NCBI GenBank assembly: GCA_947034895.1 | Contig: OX344763.1 | Location: forward strand, 61,895,093 to 61,959,092 | DNA: 64,000 nt | Direction of reading: 5' to 3' | Source: Rhytidiadelphus loreus | Lineage: Eukaryota; Streptophyta; Bryopsida; Hypnales; Hylocomiaceae | In this document: positions 1 to 12,538 of the stretch, in pieces | Numbering within the stretch: position 1 is the first letter of the stretch | How the letters are laid out: each line of letters starts with the position of its first letter | Made by a program: the position numbers and the translations under genes | The notes under the pieces: model-generated | Told to the model about the DNA's origin: nothing | Database searches by the model: none | What the model saw: the letters and a program-made list of their open reading frames with translations, nothing else

Positions 1-979
1 GTTTATTGAAAAGTTATCATAACAAAATTATAAAAGTTTAGCACTCAAAATTATTTATAGTAGTTAAAAGATAGGCCTTTCATTCATACATAATTTGCAC
101 TTCTTGAATAATTATGTGTTTTAAGTACACAAGATGTAAAGAATTTATAAAACTAATAGAGTATAGTATTTTCATACAATTTAGAGACTAAGGAGTCATT
201 GTATGGGATACATTAAATTACATTCATTTCTAGGAGGTGCACCTCTTATAATGATTATTTATGAGACATTGAATTGTTTCAAGTCTATAAACCATGATGG
301 AGTTCATAATAATGATTGGTAGCAAATGAATGCAAAGTCCATCACTCATTTCAATGTACTAACAAAGTAGTCCCATTTGAAGCCAATTATGCTTCAAATC
401 ATGCTTTGAAAGTGGGCATGACGACCTCTTAGAACATGGGTCTTTGATTTTAGCACTCCTCACATAATTACTAAGCTTTTGAAAATATGGATCCTACTTT
501 GTATAACTTTGGTCTCATACTTTCGTTATGAAATGTTTTAAGCATGTGCTTTTTATTTCTTTCATCTTGATAAAAGTTTTTTTTGGTCATTGTAGTTCTT
601 TATAGTATTTTGCATACTCTAGGTTTAGAATCCAAATCATTCTAATTTAAAAAAAAATTGAAGAAAATTATGTACTATACTCAATGATCATTATATTATT
701 AAAATTTTTACAACAATTTAACTAGTACATTATTTTGTTGATCTCTTGTAGTTATCCTCATTAAAATTTCATAGCTATTAGGGATTTAAATTCTCTAAAA
801 ACAGCATGAATACCTATATTTTTCCTTTCGTTTCCAATGTATTGTAGAAAATGAATTGCAAGAATTTAATGTGCTCCTACATAAATGCGAATTCCTTAGA
901 ATGTGTAAAAACATCCATGGAAAATAAATTATAAAAAGTACCGCATTTAGAAAACTTTGTTGTTGCTCCTAAACCAATA
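1..979. other. AT-rich intergenic DNA
   Basis: No open reading frame of note, RNA gene or clear repeat family is visible. The stretch is AT-rich with short homopolymer runs. Confidence 0.6.
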
Positions 980-1036
980 AACCTTAAACCTTAAACCCTA
1001 TACCCTAAACCCTAAACCTAAACCCTAAACCCTAAA
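980..1036. repeat. Interstitial telomere-like repeat
   Basis: Degenerate tandem CCCTAAA units (complement of the plant telomere repeat TTTAGGG), about eight units with several CCTTAAA variants. It is internal to the sequence and short, so it is an interstitial telomeric tract, not a chromosome end. Confidence 0.8.
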
Positions 1037-1872
1037 GTCCCAACTTCATTTCCTATTCAAAGCTTACATTAGGTAAAATTTTGTTTATAGCCAATGCACA
1101 TTGGACCCAGCATGTGCCAAATTCGTGTGGTCCCCTAAACATTCATCTAAAGTTGCATTAGAATAAACTATTTTTAAAAAAAGGTTGGTTGGTGGGTGGT
1201 GTAAGAATGGCCAAATTTGTCAAATCCGAAATTCCGCTGTGATTTCAAAGAATATTTCCACACTCTCCGAGAAAAGGTCATTGCCAAAAATTCCTTAAAC
1301 TATAAATCCCCCTATTAAAATCTTAAAAAGATCGGCTCCATCAGATCCCATTTCTATTCATGAAAAGCTCCTTCAGATTCCACATCTTTGACATGATTTG
1401 AGGGATGAGAATGTCAACGGCCTCCTAATATGAGAAGGTACTTCTCCCCTACATCTGGAAAGTCATTTAGAATTCAAATGCCGTTGTATTTCCCGCTCAT
1501 TCTATCCCGCTCGTGTGTGCATCGTCTCTCTTCGTCGAGCACCTCATTTCCTCCTCCGTGGCCTGTTGTAGACATTGCTACAGCACGGCCTTTGAACTTA
1601 TGATTTTGCATTCATTTACATGTTTAAGTGACTAGGTGGCTTAGTTTCGCACGGGTTGTCGTAAGTTCCTCTATTTTCCTTCTTCACTTCTCACTGAATG
1701 CTGGATTCCTGCTCTTGCTCCGTAGTGTTAAGCAAAGGTGCATGCAATATTGCATAGACCTCCGATTCATGGATTATTGAGAATTCCGGTGTCACGTCTC
1801 AAATGTTGTCCTTTGTATGTTATGTTCGAGATTGAACTACCGATTTTTACGCCGTGAATATCGGAACTTATC
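1037..1872. other. Upstream region of the DUF7869-type gene
   Basis: No protein match. GC content rises from about 1490, with pyrimidine-rich stretches and possible splice sites, so a transcribed leader or upstream exon of the downstream gene could lie here. I cannot fix a promoter. Confidence 0.3.
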
Positions 1873-2510
1873 TTCGCCTCGAGGATAATTACAGACAGTC
1901 ATGGAAGTTATCCTCGGGTTATGCATGAATCACAGACAAGCATGGAGGTTATCCTCGACCCGAGGATAACCACATACATGCATGGAGGTTATCCTCCACC
2001 CGAGGATAACCACATACATGCATGGAGGTTATCCTCCACCCGAGGATAACCACATACATGCATGGAGGTTATCCTCCACCTGAGGATAACCACATACATG
2101 CATAGAGGTTATCCTCGGTTCGAGGATAACCACATATATGCATAGAGGTTATCCTCGACTAACCACATACATGCATAGAGGTTATCCTCGACTAACCACA
2201 GACATGCATAGAGGTTATCCTCGGTTCAAGGATAACCACATATATGCATAGAGGTTATCCTCGACTAACCACATACATGCATAGAGGTTATCCTCGACTA
2301 ACCACAGACATGCATAGAGGTTATCCTCGGTTCGAGGATAACCCCATGCATGTCTGTGGTTATCCTTGAACCGAGGATAACCTCTATGCATGTCTGTGGT
2401 TAGTCGAGGATAACCTCTATGCATGTATGTGGTTATCCTCGGGTCGAGGATAATCAAACACATGCATGGAGGTTATCCTCAAACCGAGGATAACTACAAA
2501 CATGCATGGA
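1873..2510. repeat. 40-bp palindromic tandem array that flips orientation
   Basis: From 1961 the unit is exactly 40 bp. Each unit carries GAGGATAACC, then CATACATGCATGGA, then GGTTATCCTC, so both the unit and the junction between units can form hairpins. After about 2121 a shortened 33-bp variant lacking CGAGGAT appears. Near 2340 the array switches to the opposite strand and continues reversed to about 2510. One more CCTCGCCTCGAGG copy sits alone at about 2924, matching the array's first unit near 1873. Small open frames here are by-products of the repeat. Confidence 0.9.
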
Positions 2511-2978
2511 ATGTAAATGATAATCATACACAAGCGTAGACATTCATTGGCTTTTGAGATGATATAAAGGGTTTATATACATAATCACTCTGGCACTCTA
2601 ATATCGTCTGTGCTAATGCATAATATTTCTAAATTTTTGCCCTCTCGTATCTTCAAATCAATGATACCTTTGTGTTTTTTACTGCTAGGTAGGAATGTTC
2701 GATAGATGAAGTAATAAATTTTTTTATTATTCTTCTAGGGAATGCAAGGATGTTAGATTGAATTCTATTTTGTGTTTTTGTGGTGCTAATTCTTCTCATT
2801 TTCACTACTTTAGTGTAGGTGGATAGATTATTATACATGATTACAAAATTGTTTACAATTTGCCCTCCAGTCGAGGGCACTTTGGTCCTGATTTAGTCAA
2901 TGTATCGCACTTATTTATTATCCTCGCCTCGAGGATACTCACAGTAGTATTAATTCATTGGTGTTCTTTCACGCGCAG
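2511..2978 (+). other. Probable intron or leader before the DUF7869 exon
   Basis: AT-rich sequence ending in a pyrimidine-rich tract and CAG at 2976-2978, directly before the first good start codon of the next gene. It behaves like the 3' end of an intron; the donor is not identified. Confidence 0.4.
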
Positions 2979-2979
2979 A

Positions 2980-5775
2980 ATGGATACTTCAGATGCTAAC
3001 GAGTTTACAGTTCTAGTGCCAACTTTGCCGCCGGGTGTCGCTCCCTGCGAAGGATTTTCTCGACCTTCTTGGTATACCAAATGCGTCACATTCAAGAATG
3101 AAGAGGGGGTAGAGGTGGCAAAAGGAATTTGTCATAGTGTTGATGTAGATCTCGTCATTGACATGGACGGACAGCCACTTGGTGATGACCGAGTTGCAAT
3201 TCAAATTGTAGAGTCTTTGTATGAGGCAGATGTTCCGTCGGAGTGGATGTGGTCCATGCACTCTTGGCACATTTCAAGGGTCTACCTCAATGGTGCCAGC
3301 TTATATGATCTCGAGCAAACGCATCTCTTCAATACTGCTGTCTCTTCAAACGGTTTGAGGCGGCGTGTTCGGACTGGAGTTCGATCCTACGAAAGCTCAC
3401 GTGAGAGGGTTGAGCCTACCAATCTCCCAAAGAAAGAAGCCCTCCTCAGAGAGCAAGCAATTGCTGATGTTTCTAGTATGAAATGTTGCCAGAAGAATTG
3501 CTTGCAACCATTTCCACGTGGGCAGATTCAAGCTGTTCGGTCTCTACTTCATATTGATGGTGGAGTGTTCTGGCGCAAGTCACGTCTGCTTGACGTGCAC
3601 AAGCAAACCCACACTAATTCCAATGGAAGGGACATGATCACATTGGCAAACCATGAAATTTGTTCAGTTGTTTGGTGTGCCATCCATGGAGTATCGAAGG
3701 CTACCTTTTATAGATACAAGAAGATGGCAAAAGATGACCAGAAACCGGAGCATCATGGCAACCTTGGAATGAAAAAGCCTCGGACACACATTTTGCAAGC
3801 CACAGCAACTCTTCGATTATTAGTGGAGAATGAAGCAGATACGATGCCCCACAAGTCGAGGACCCTTGAGTCTGGGGAGAAAGTCCCCTCCATGGTCCTA
3901 CCGTCTACATTTCGTTGGAAGGACAAGTTGACACAGATCAACAATGTGAATTCTTCTCTTCAATTGCAACATATTTCGGCTAGTGGTTTGAGCAACATTC
4001 GACGTCAATCTTTTCCAGAGTATGCTCCGAAGGCTAGAGGAGATAGTTTTGCTCGTTGTGGAACCTGCGATAGATATAGACAACTCAAGAGTGCTTGCAC
4101 TCCACGTTCACGAGCGCAAGACGTGTGGTCTAACAAATTGAGAGTGCACCTATCGGGACAAAAGGCGCACAGGGACTTGTACTATGGAAACCGTTCAATG
4201 TCCGAGATGTATCCTGACAAGGTTCTGACTATAATCCATGACAAGATGGATCACTCCAAGACTGCTTCCCCTCATTACTCTCACAAGAGTAAGGGAAATG
4301 ATTCTTTCATGAAGATGCCTATCGCTGTTACGGGCATGATTGCTCATGGTCATGGAGATGTGTGTTATGCACACTATAGGTTGGATATCTTCCCAACAGA
4401 CTTCAACCATACTATTGGATCCATTGCAAAATTATTGCGAGATCTAGAGTCCCAACCAAAGCATTCATCTCGCCAATTGTTTGTAGGAGGAGAGCGTTCT
4501 GATTTGACACAAGCTTTGTTAATAGGCTCAGAGATTTGTACGGACTCTCTTGGTTCCCCCCCTGAAGTATTGGCGGAAACTCAACCTCTTCCTCCAACAT
4601 TGACTCTTCAGCTTGACAATGCTTCTGGCGACAACAAGAATCGGTGGGTTTTTGCATTTTGTTCTCTCCTTGTCTATAGAGCTATTTTTCAAGAGATATA
4701 CATCAATTTCCTCATTGTTGGACACACTTATGAGGACATTGATGCTCTATTTGGTCGTTGGAGCACCAAATTGAAGACGAATGACTACCCAACACTTCCA
4801 AGGTTGATGAAGTCTTTCATGGATTGCAAAACACAACCCGTGATTCCTCATCTCATTGAAGAGGTTCCTGATTTTAAGCAATTTGTGGATGGGTATTTGC
4901 ATACAGGCAATGATTCTCTACAGGGTCATTCTCAAGCGCAACAGTTCAAGTTTTATAAGGATTCTAATGGGTGGCCATTGATGCAGTACAAGATCCTTTG
5001 TACTGATGTGGATTAGTTGCCAAAAGAAGGTGGGGGGATTCGCTTGTGGAAGGAGACAATAGATGGGTACCCTAAAGTACCGAGGGGTAGTCCTCTACCT
5101 TTGGCACCGCAACAAATGCGTTGCTTTGAAGAGATTTGCAAGGGTTTAGATGGGTACATTGCATTGTGGGGGGCAATGGGAAATCAAGACTTATCTGGCG
5201 AGTTTAGGAGGAAGAATGAGCCGGTGCGGAAATATTAAGAGGGTGTGAGAAGTGCTCTCAATGCTCCGCTTGTGGTGTATGAGACATTGCGAGATGGATT
5301 TTGGCCAAATTCTCGAATTGCCGATGAGGTGGAAGACCAATATTTAGATGATGGCACGATGCGTGAGGAGTTTGCGGAAGATGCAACTTTTATTGGTCGC
5401 AGGCGTGATCGTCCACCTCCTTCATTTCGTGTTGGCCGTGATGTATATGCAGGTTACTTAGTTGTTGTGCGCCCCGCTGACGGTGACCTCCGTCCATTTT
5501 GGCTTGCTCGGGCTCTAACAAATCTTAATCCAGATCCAGGGCATGTCAATTCGATTCAACTTCAATATTGGACACCTACGTCTTTTCATCACACCAATGA
5601 AGAAACATATGCTGGGTGGGACACAAAACAAGGGAATTCTTGGTGCGAGGATAAGGCTATCTCTCCGAGTTGGACGCATACAGACTGCATTATGACTACT
5701 TGGAAGCCACGTTTCAAAGAAGGCACTTCTGATCCAAAAGTTAGAATTCCCAAAACACAAATTGCTATCATCTAG
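2980..5775 (+). pseudogene. DUF7869-type transposon-like protein, broken by two stops
   Basis: One reading frame of about 930 codons runs from ATG 2980 to TAG 5773, interrupted by TAG at 5014-5016 and TAA at 5236-5238. The frame does not shift across either stop, so these are point nonsense changes. The part at about 4600-4800 has the hallmarks of DUF7869, a domain found in repetitive plant and animal proteins: LQLDNASGDNKNRW followed by VGHTYEDIDALF. A cysteine pair (RCGTCDRYRQL) at about 4050 and a paired CC earlier suggest metal binding. The last ~100 residues (from about 5430) have a FWLARAL...IQLQYW pattern like a small beta-barrel reader or chromo-like domain. The start was chosen because it follows a splice-acceptor-like CAG; an upstream GTG at 2860 is in frame but reads through intron-like sequence. 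Catalytic function is not established for the family; a transposase origin is inference. Confidence 0.75.
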
Positions 5776-7307
5776 ACATCGGTGGATGCATATGTATCTG
5801 GTGAAAGCAATAATGTATCTTCGGAGTGAAGATGAATAGTTTGTAGGCATAGGAAATCATTAGGAGTTTTGCGAGTTTGTACGTTTTCTTAACTTTAGGA
5901 AGGCTGGAAAAAAAATATGGAAAAAAAAAGATTATAGAGAGTTGTAGAAGTTGATAGTTTCTTTGATTAGGGTACAAAAAAATATAATAAAAAGTTGTTA
6001 GAAAAAAATAGATACAGTAGATGAAATAGATTTAGTTTTTTTATTCTTTTAGTTCATTGTTTTGATCTATTTTATATTATATTAGAATTTGGTGTTTTAG
6101 ATGTTTTATAATATAATATATTTTTATTTTTATTTCTTGTATTGTATTGTGTATTTTGTAAGATCTTCATTGTAATTCCATTGTTTATGACATTTGTTTT
6201 GGAACATTAGGGATACTAATGTTTTTTATACAAAGTAATTCTGAACTTCTCTATCTAAGCATAGGTCAAATTCTTTACTTTGACATTGTAGTTTTTGATA
6301 AGGCTAAGTGTACAGATTATTCTATCATGGATGATTTCAAAATTCTCTACCTCGCCATATGTCAAACTATTTACTTAGATATTTTAGTTAAGTACTTATT
6401 ATAATTGGTTCAAGTTTGCCGTCTAAAATCTCACCTTTCAACGTCCTTCACTACTATTTTTTTCCTCAAATTTCTTATCTTTGTAGAAATTCTTTGTTCT
6501 TCCACCATTTAATAGTCTCAATTTTATTGAATTGTCTCAATTTAATGAACTTTTCTATATACTAAATTTAGGAAGATGATTAAAATGAGAATCCACATTG
6601 TCTCAATTTAATGAATATGGCCTTGTTTTTGTAGAAGTGCTTTTCGTTTGGTTCCACAATTCTATTGTCGCTAATGCTTTTCCATTGCACTTGCTTCTCG
6701 AGTCACACGAGAATGAAGAAGGTATTGACCTCTTCAACCAAGGAATGTGCGGAATCCAAGGGCGGGAAGAATCCTATCCTTGACACAAGCTAGGACTTTT
6801 CTATCATTTCCGCATGCATATTATAATAGCATTTTTTTGCCTTGAAGACACTTTTTGTTAACGTGGGCATGCCTTTCTTGCTCGCATATTCTGCAATGGG
6901 CATTCTTGACAGAGCCTGGCCTGCTCACCAAAAATGAAAATATATTCTACTTTTCTACAATCTGAATTCATTGTGAGTTCCATATTCTCTATGTTGTTGA
7001 AGCACAATTATTTTGTGGAAAAGAGTTGTTGTCCTTCTTCTCATTGTGCACTACGAATTGGTAATTTCTCCATAATTTCCAGTGCATTTGGATGAATTCT
7101 CTGGCATGAAAACATTTGGAGGAAGTAGCTGCTCGTTAAAGTCAACAACTATTCTCTTCTGGTCAAAGCTCATGATCTTCACTTCAAGTACAATTTCTAC
7201 TAATTTCACACTAGATTCCAGCAATTTGCTTCTTCAACTTGTACATCCTATGGTTATTTCTTGCAACTACAAAAAGATTCACGCTACATCGTTCTTGTAA
7301 ACAGATG
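5776..7307. other. AT-rich spacer between the DUF7869 gene and the giant MULE
   Basis: 3' flank of the broken gene followed by T-rich DNA. A few 60-70-codon frames (about 6219, 6598, 7082) have no recognisable motif. I found no clear right-hand terminal repeat for a DUF7869 transposon. Confidence 0.5.
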
Positions 7308-7317
7308 CACTTTACAC
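7308..7317. repeat. Left target-site duplication of the giant MULE (CACTTTACAC)
   Basis: A 10-bp direct repeat, CACTTTACAC, occurs here and at 23903-23912, each exactly 20 bp outside the inner edge of the conserved GTGAG of the terminal inverted repeat. MULEs typically duplicate 8-11 bp. The outermost few TIR bases match poorly, so the exact end could be off by some bases. Confidence 0.65.
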
Positions 7318-7380
7318 CAACGTTGCTAGCGCGTGAGTGTAGAGCGGGGAGCGGGGAATGAAGAGCACGGAGCGGGGATT
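7318..7380 (+). repeat. Left terminal inverted repeat of the giant MULE
   Basis: Reads TGCT, then GTGAG, then GAGCGGGGAGCGGGGA, ending GGAGCGGGGATT. The reverse complement of 23847-23902 has the same order: TGCT, GTGAG, repeated GAGCGG blocks, GGAGCGGGGATT. The number of GAGCGG(G/C)GA blocks differs between the ends, so the repeat is imperfect. Confidence 0.75.
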
Positions 7381-7439
7381 TAAGAAAGAATAGGAAATAA
7401 TTAATGAAAAAAATGGGAAATAGGGGGAATATGACATAG

Positions 7440-7880
7440 AATTTGAGTATATTTTGTGAAATTTGGATGCAAGTTAGCGTAAATTAAAAATAAGTTCAAT
7501 GATAAGATGGATGAAAATAAATAGAGTCAAAGAAAAAAAAATAGGAAAAATACCATGCCAAAAGTAGATGGAAGTAGAGTAGGCGGGGATGAAAGCATAT
7601 GATAGAAATGGATGAAAGTTGTTCACTATTGAGATGAAAATAGATGAAAATTTAGGATGAAACATTTGGATGAAAAATCGTGAAAGAGGTAGATGGATGA
7701 AAATTTTGGATGAAAATATTGAAAATTTGAATTTGGATGAAAAACTTGGATGAAAATATTGAAATTATGAAGTTGGATGAAAAATTTGGATGAAAATATT
7801 GGAAATAGGAATTCGGATGGAAAAAATGGACGAAAAATTTGGGTGAATATATTGGATGTACATTTTGGATGGAAGTAGTG
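7440..7880 (+). repeat. Left subterminal GATGAAA repeats
   Basis: Roughly 25 copies of (G)GATGAAAA/T-type motifs, many spaced 15-30 bp (for example GGATGAAAATATTG at 7680-7750). The right end of the element has the same motif on the opposite strand. These are typical of subterminal transposase-binding repeats, by inference. Open frames on the minus strand here are compositional. Confidence 0.75.
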
Positions 7881-8642
7881 CACAATGAAGATTAACGTAG
7901 ATGATAAAAGTTTAAGGGTTTAGGAATCTAGGATCATGTTGAAAGTAGATTAATAAAATGGAAGACATTACCTCCTCGTTACGAAGACAATACTTTGAAA
8001 AAGTTTAGGACTGAAGTACTCGTTCACGATGGAATTAAATTACAGAATTGGATGAAAGTAGTTCCACAATAAATTTAGAATCCATCAAAGATTAGGGTGA
8101 ATAATGGCCTACATTAAGGCGGTTTGCATAGCACAAAGGATTTAGAGTACCTTCACATCTCTACGACAATATATGAATATTTCGAACTCAATGGAGGAAG
8201 AAGGTACCACTGCAAAAAGTCTACACTTGTAATGTCTGATCTACAACTGCTTACAGTAAGTACCCTATAACCGTGGTGGCATGGCAGATTGCAGAGTGGC
8301 AGCTACAATTCAGGAAAACTGCAAAAGACTTATTTTCAATGTAATTCACCGAACTACTTGAGACATTGCCAATGTGCTTGCACACTAACAATGAAGATCC
8401 CGTTTGAAGGTACACAGTCATTTCAGATATCACTGAATTTATTAGAGAAATGGATGGATGTCAGAACATGTAGAAAATCAGAAGATGACTATGAACATCT
8501 ATACATTAACAACATGCAAAAAGCAAATAGAATGCAAGCTCAATGTATCGAAGTAGTAGCCCTTGTAGTCTCACTACATTTTCATTCATATATGTGAAAC
8601 GAAATCAACATACTGACAACATTATCCATGCTTCAAATAATC
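7881..8642. other. Spacer and 3' flank of the MULE transposase gene
   Basis: AT-rich non-coding DNA with a few scattered GATGAAAGTAG motifs near the left edge. A 102-codon frame at 8289-8597 has no recognisable domain and no splice context. Confidence 0.5.
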
Positions 8643-11600
8643 CTAATTTGATCTCAAATGGTTTAGGATTCCGCTAAGAAGCACTCGTTTGACCTCATTG
8701 AAACTAAATGTTGAAGCATGGATGAAGACATCTGAGGAAGATTGAAGGTTGCAGATGACATTGAGAACAAAGTACAGATGCTTGCAATTTGACCAAGCTC
8801 CACGCTTCCCCAAGCACTTTAGCTTCATTTCCTTGAAATAAGGGCAGGTGCAGTCCGGAAATGAGGAAATAGTAAGCATGTACTTCTCAATCTGGGGCTC
8901 TATTCCCGAGTCCATTGCTACTATGCATCCAAAACCAGGGTGAGGGACCATAGTTACGCTTACAATGCGGGCATTCAGAGTTAAGGCCAATGCACAGTTG
9001 TTTTGGTGTTTTGTTGTGGGTGCCTTTGGATTTCGACGAACGACCTTCCCAGTCCGAGTTGTAGAATGTTCATCAGCTGAATCTGGATTGTGATAATTAC
9101 GCACAATTTCAATGCTCGCTTCTCCACCAAACAACCTCCATGGGGAAATGAGGTGGCATTGTGGAAGTTGGAAACCGGCCGCTTCAAGTGCTAGAATCTC
9201 GGCCATCGTCAATTGGGTGCCTAATTTCACCGGCCAAATAACAGGAACAGGTGGTACAAAGAGCACCCATTTCCGTCGTGATCCTTTGACACATCGTTCA
9301 ATGTCGTCATTGCAAAAGAAAAATTGCATACGATCATTACGATTTTGCTTGTAATTGACCATCATACCTGTGTATGTCGGAGCCGCTGTTGCAGTGTTGT
9401 TTTGCACTATTAGAGCTGTGCATTTTTTCTTTGTCATTGCCTGAAGAGCAAAGCACGCCTTTGCTGATGTTTTTGGTAGTCGTGAAATGTGCCACTGCAT
9501 CTCATCACACATGCTTTCTTGAACTGCCGATACATGAGTCAAATTTAGAATTGTAGTCTGCCTCAAATTCACCTCCACTGAAAATGCGTCTGGAACTTCA
9601 ACATCTTCACTTGGAGTAATGTCCTCCACTATTGTGTTCAAATTTTGAACACTTGAACTCGCTCTGAAGGATCTCGTTTGCCGACGAGGATGTGAGAAGT
9701 TCACTTTGTCCGGTCGGTGTGAGTCGTACTCGCATCCAAGTGGCATGTCTGCTTTCCTCTTTTGTGATCCAAAAACTTCTTGACCTTCGAGATGAGGTTC
9801 TCTGTTGATGAAAGCTTCAACACTTGGAATAGACGACAGAGCTTTAGTTAGTGATTTCGGGTTACCAGTTCGCTCTGCCGAACGTTGGGCAACTCGTAAC
9901 AATAACTCTTCCTTCCCCGGTCCTGTCCCTCCTTCATTTCCCTTTAGATATTGGTGATATTTGACCATTTGCATGAATGCTCTGACAAAGTCATCGACCG
10001 TAGCTACGTATAAGTCGTTTCCACGCTTCCCAGATTGCTGAAGCCACTTATTGTGCATAGTTTCCGTAAGGTTGCAAGATGGCATTTCGGCTTTCTCGGA
10101 TGCAGTTAGATCCTGAAATCACAGGGGTATATACATGTGTCAGCTCTACATGCGAGTCTTCCCAGGATGCCAAGAAAAAGCATAAATATATTTGTCAGAG
10201 ACCACAGAAGACTGAAGACTATGACCACAGATGAAATGGAAAAACGCGAGTTTTAATTAGTCAACGTGCAGAGCGTTGAGATTACTGACCATCGTCTCGG
10301 GACCGAGACGTTTGTTATGGGGAACCTACGTCTGCACCACATCTAACCGAAGTGGAACATTTGACAATGTAACAACAGAACTAATTTGACAGAAGGCATA
10401 ACAAACATTGTTACAAATGAAGGAGAAAACAGTGAGGAAATTACAAGTTCCATGAAGCCTCCCCATTGGCGATAACGGAAATGCTAGAACGAAAGCCACA
10501 ACTCTAGTTTGTGCAATCCTTCCACCGTGGTGGCACCTGATGACAACCACCACGCCCTGATGGCTAAGTACCGTTCCTCAGATTGTTGCATTGAAGTGGC
10601 GTTCTTGTACTGCTTACATAGCAGACGATGTTGATCCTGCAAGTCTCCTCGAATATCTGCCTTTGTATGCTTTTCCATGGATTGAGTCCAGTGAAAAAGG
10701 CATGTCCTTTCACGGTTGAGCATTGGTTCGGAAATATCCCCCGATCCATACACCGTCCTCACCGCATTCCAGTTTGCTTGCGCGCTGTCTGCCATGAAGC
10801 CCTTGAATTGAATCCTTGTCACACCATGTCGCTCTACAACTGAATTGAGGTTTGTTCAAAAAAGAACTTGTGCTGCGCAATCCTCAGATTGCATGTCACA
10901 ACAGGCGATTGTCATCACACGACAGAATCCGGAGTCATAAACGTGACACGCCATGGTCGTCCAATCTTTTACACGCTTCACGTGATCAAACATGATCCAT
11001 GCTTCCTGAAGGTCTCCTCCCGATTGCATTCGCTTCACCAAATCGACTCCACTCCTTGGCCCCACTTCAGACATTTTGAAAAGGAATACCTTATCTATGT
11101 CGGTCCCTTGACCTGGGAATTTGCTCTCCTGCACAAAAGCCCATGTGCTTGACCCCCTCAACCTAGTAATGCTATCAATCACTCCGAACTTACGCAAGAA
11201 CTTGAAGGAAGTTACCTCATTCCTTATGCTCGGGGAACTTAAGTATTTGCATTTCTCAAGTACAGGAACAAGGGATGCAAGGTCCATACTCTTCGGCTGC
11301 ATTCCGTCAGGACATAGAAGAAGACCTCCTAACAGCTCCTTTGTTGCCTCTAGGACAATAGCGGAATTCGTGGCAGAAGGAGTCCGTTCCAACTGCTCCC
11401 CAATAAGAGTTCGTGATATGGATTTCATATCTCTGAGTTCACCATCCTTAACCGGATGCGCGTGATGACCAAGATGGACGTATGCCTTACTGAAAGTGCA
11501 CTTGCCTGCAACGTAATACACGTGTACATTACAACGCGCCACACAAGCAGGAGGCTCCTTACAAATCTTGCATACAAGCGTGGAACCAGGCGGATGTGGT

Positions 11601-12538
11601 TGTCCGACATCTAGTGGTAGCGGAGATAGTCCTTCCCACTCTAATTCATTTACATCTCTCATTCTGTGAACTCGATGAAGGAAGTCACATTCAGTATTCA
11701 CACAACGAAGATGACCCACACAAACGGATTTGCAGAACGACAAGCCCATTGGATTGACTATATTCGTAGTGACAGTCTTCAACCAGACGTGTCCATCGTA
11801 ACGCTTGTCCATCCCCGACATTTGTTTCGCTGAAGAGACGGTACTACTGTTATAGAGAGCTGGCAATTCAAATATGACATCGCCATTAAACGATGGAGGC
11901 AATACTGTCACTTTATGAATTTGAATACTACCATAGTCTAGTTTCGATAAGATGTTCCTACATCCTTTCAATGTACGCAATGTCCTCAAGCAATTGACCA
12001 CAGATGTTCTTGAATCACCCATTGGACCGTTGTCTGGTGACTCTGTAGACTCCTCTACCGTAAAAGAGGGAACTGACTCAACCAAAGATGGAGTCTTCAT
12101 AGCGGAGCGTGTTGCTGGAGAATTTCCATCAGAATTAGAACTCAAGTTCGTAACCAAGTTTGAGAAGGTCTCTACTTTGACATTGATCAATGACGGAGAC
12201 TGAAATCTGGAAGCACTGGACCCAGGCAAACTTCCCGTGTCCATAGGCAATGATGGAAAGACAGCAGGAACTCCGTATGCCCGATATCGTCCAGGTCTCA
12301 GGTTCCACAATCTATTCTCAGAATCAGTAATCGGCATTTGCCCAATAGTGTGAAGAAGGGTACCAGAGTCTTTATCAAATATATCTTCATCTACATGAAT
12401 GGAATCTTGCAAAAAATTGAATCTTAGCGATAGTCTCAATGCTGAAACAACAGCAAGACCATCTACACCTACAGGGAAACGTACAGGTACACCGTTATCT
12501 ATAGCCGTGACGACCACCATTTCCAGGAGGTCTTCCAT
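8643..12538 (-). pseudogene. MULE transposase with SWIM zinc finger, two exons, nonsense-damaged
   Basis: Exon 1 runs from ATG 12538 down to about 10445; exon 2 from 10112 to the stop at 8643. The exon 2 acceptor (TTTCAG before GATCTAACTGC) is clear; the exon 1 donor (CTT then GTAATT) is my best choice. Order of domains: an N-terminal PB1/ubiquitin-like stretch (residues 1-95); a Ser/Thr-rich linker; a Cys/His cluster (CVGHLRCVNTECDFLHR, CKICKEPP, ending LGHHAH) of the GCM/WRKY-like type seen in MULEs; then the DDE transposase core with candidate D (IMFDHVKR), D (GFMADSAQANW) and E before CLFHW (RERTCLFHW). Exon 2 gives NLTETMHNKW and, at about 8760-8860, a SWIM finger (CTCP...NCKH). In-frame TGA at 10856-10858 and TAG at 10484-10486 interrupt the core without a frameshift; both positions suit a lost tryptophan codon. 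Transcribed away from the cargo gene. Confidence 0.85.
10293..10310. other. 18-bp palindrome CGTCTCGG-GA-CCGAGACG in the transposase intron
   Basis: Perfect 8-bp arms around a 2-bp centre. It lies in the predicted intron of the MULE gene. The same GTCTCGG-NN-CCGAGAC core recurs at 13773, 13943, 14113, 16861 and 19837, always in non-coding DNA of this element. Confidence 0.8.

Noticed and set aside
980..1036. Possible chromosome end
   Set aside because: The tract is short, degenerate and internal, with further sequence on both sides.
1961..2440. Regular 40-bp repeats resembling a CRISPR array
   Set aside because: Units are contiguous with no unique spacers, the setting is eukaryotic, and there are no cas genes.
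2860..2979. GTG at 2860 as the start of the DUF7869 protein
   Set aside because: The segment before 2979 is AT-rich, hydrophobic in translation and ends in a splice-acceptor-like CAG; ATG 2980 is more likely.
7474..7885. Minus-strand frames rich in Phe, His, Ser and Ile
   Set aside because: Products of the GATGAAA subterminal repeat, with mirror equivalents at 23397-23749.
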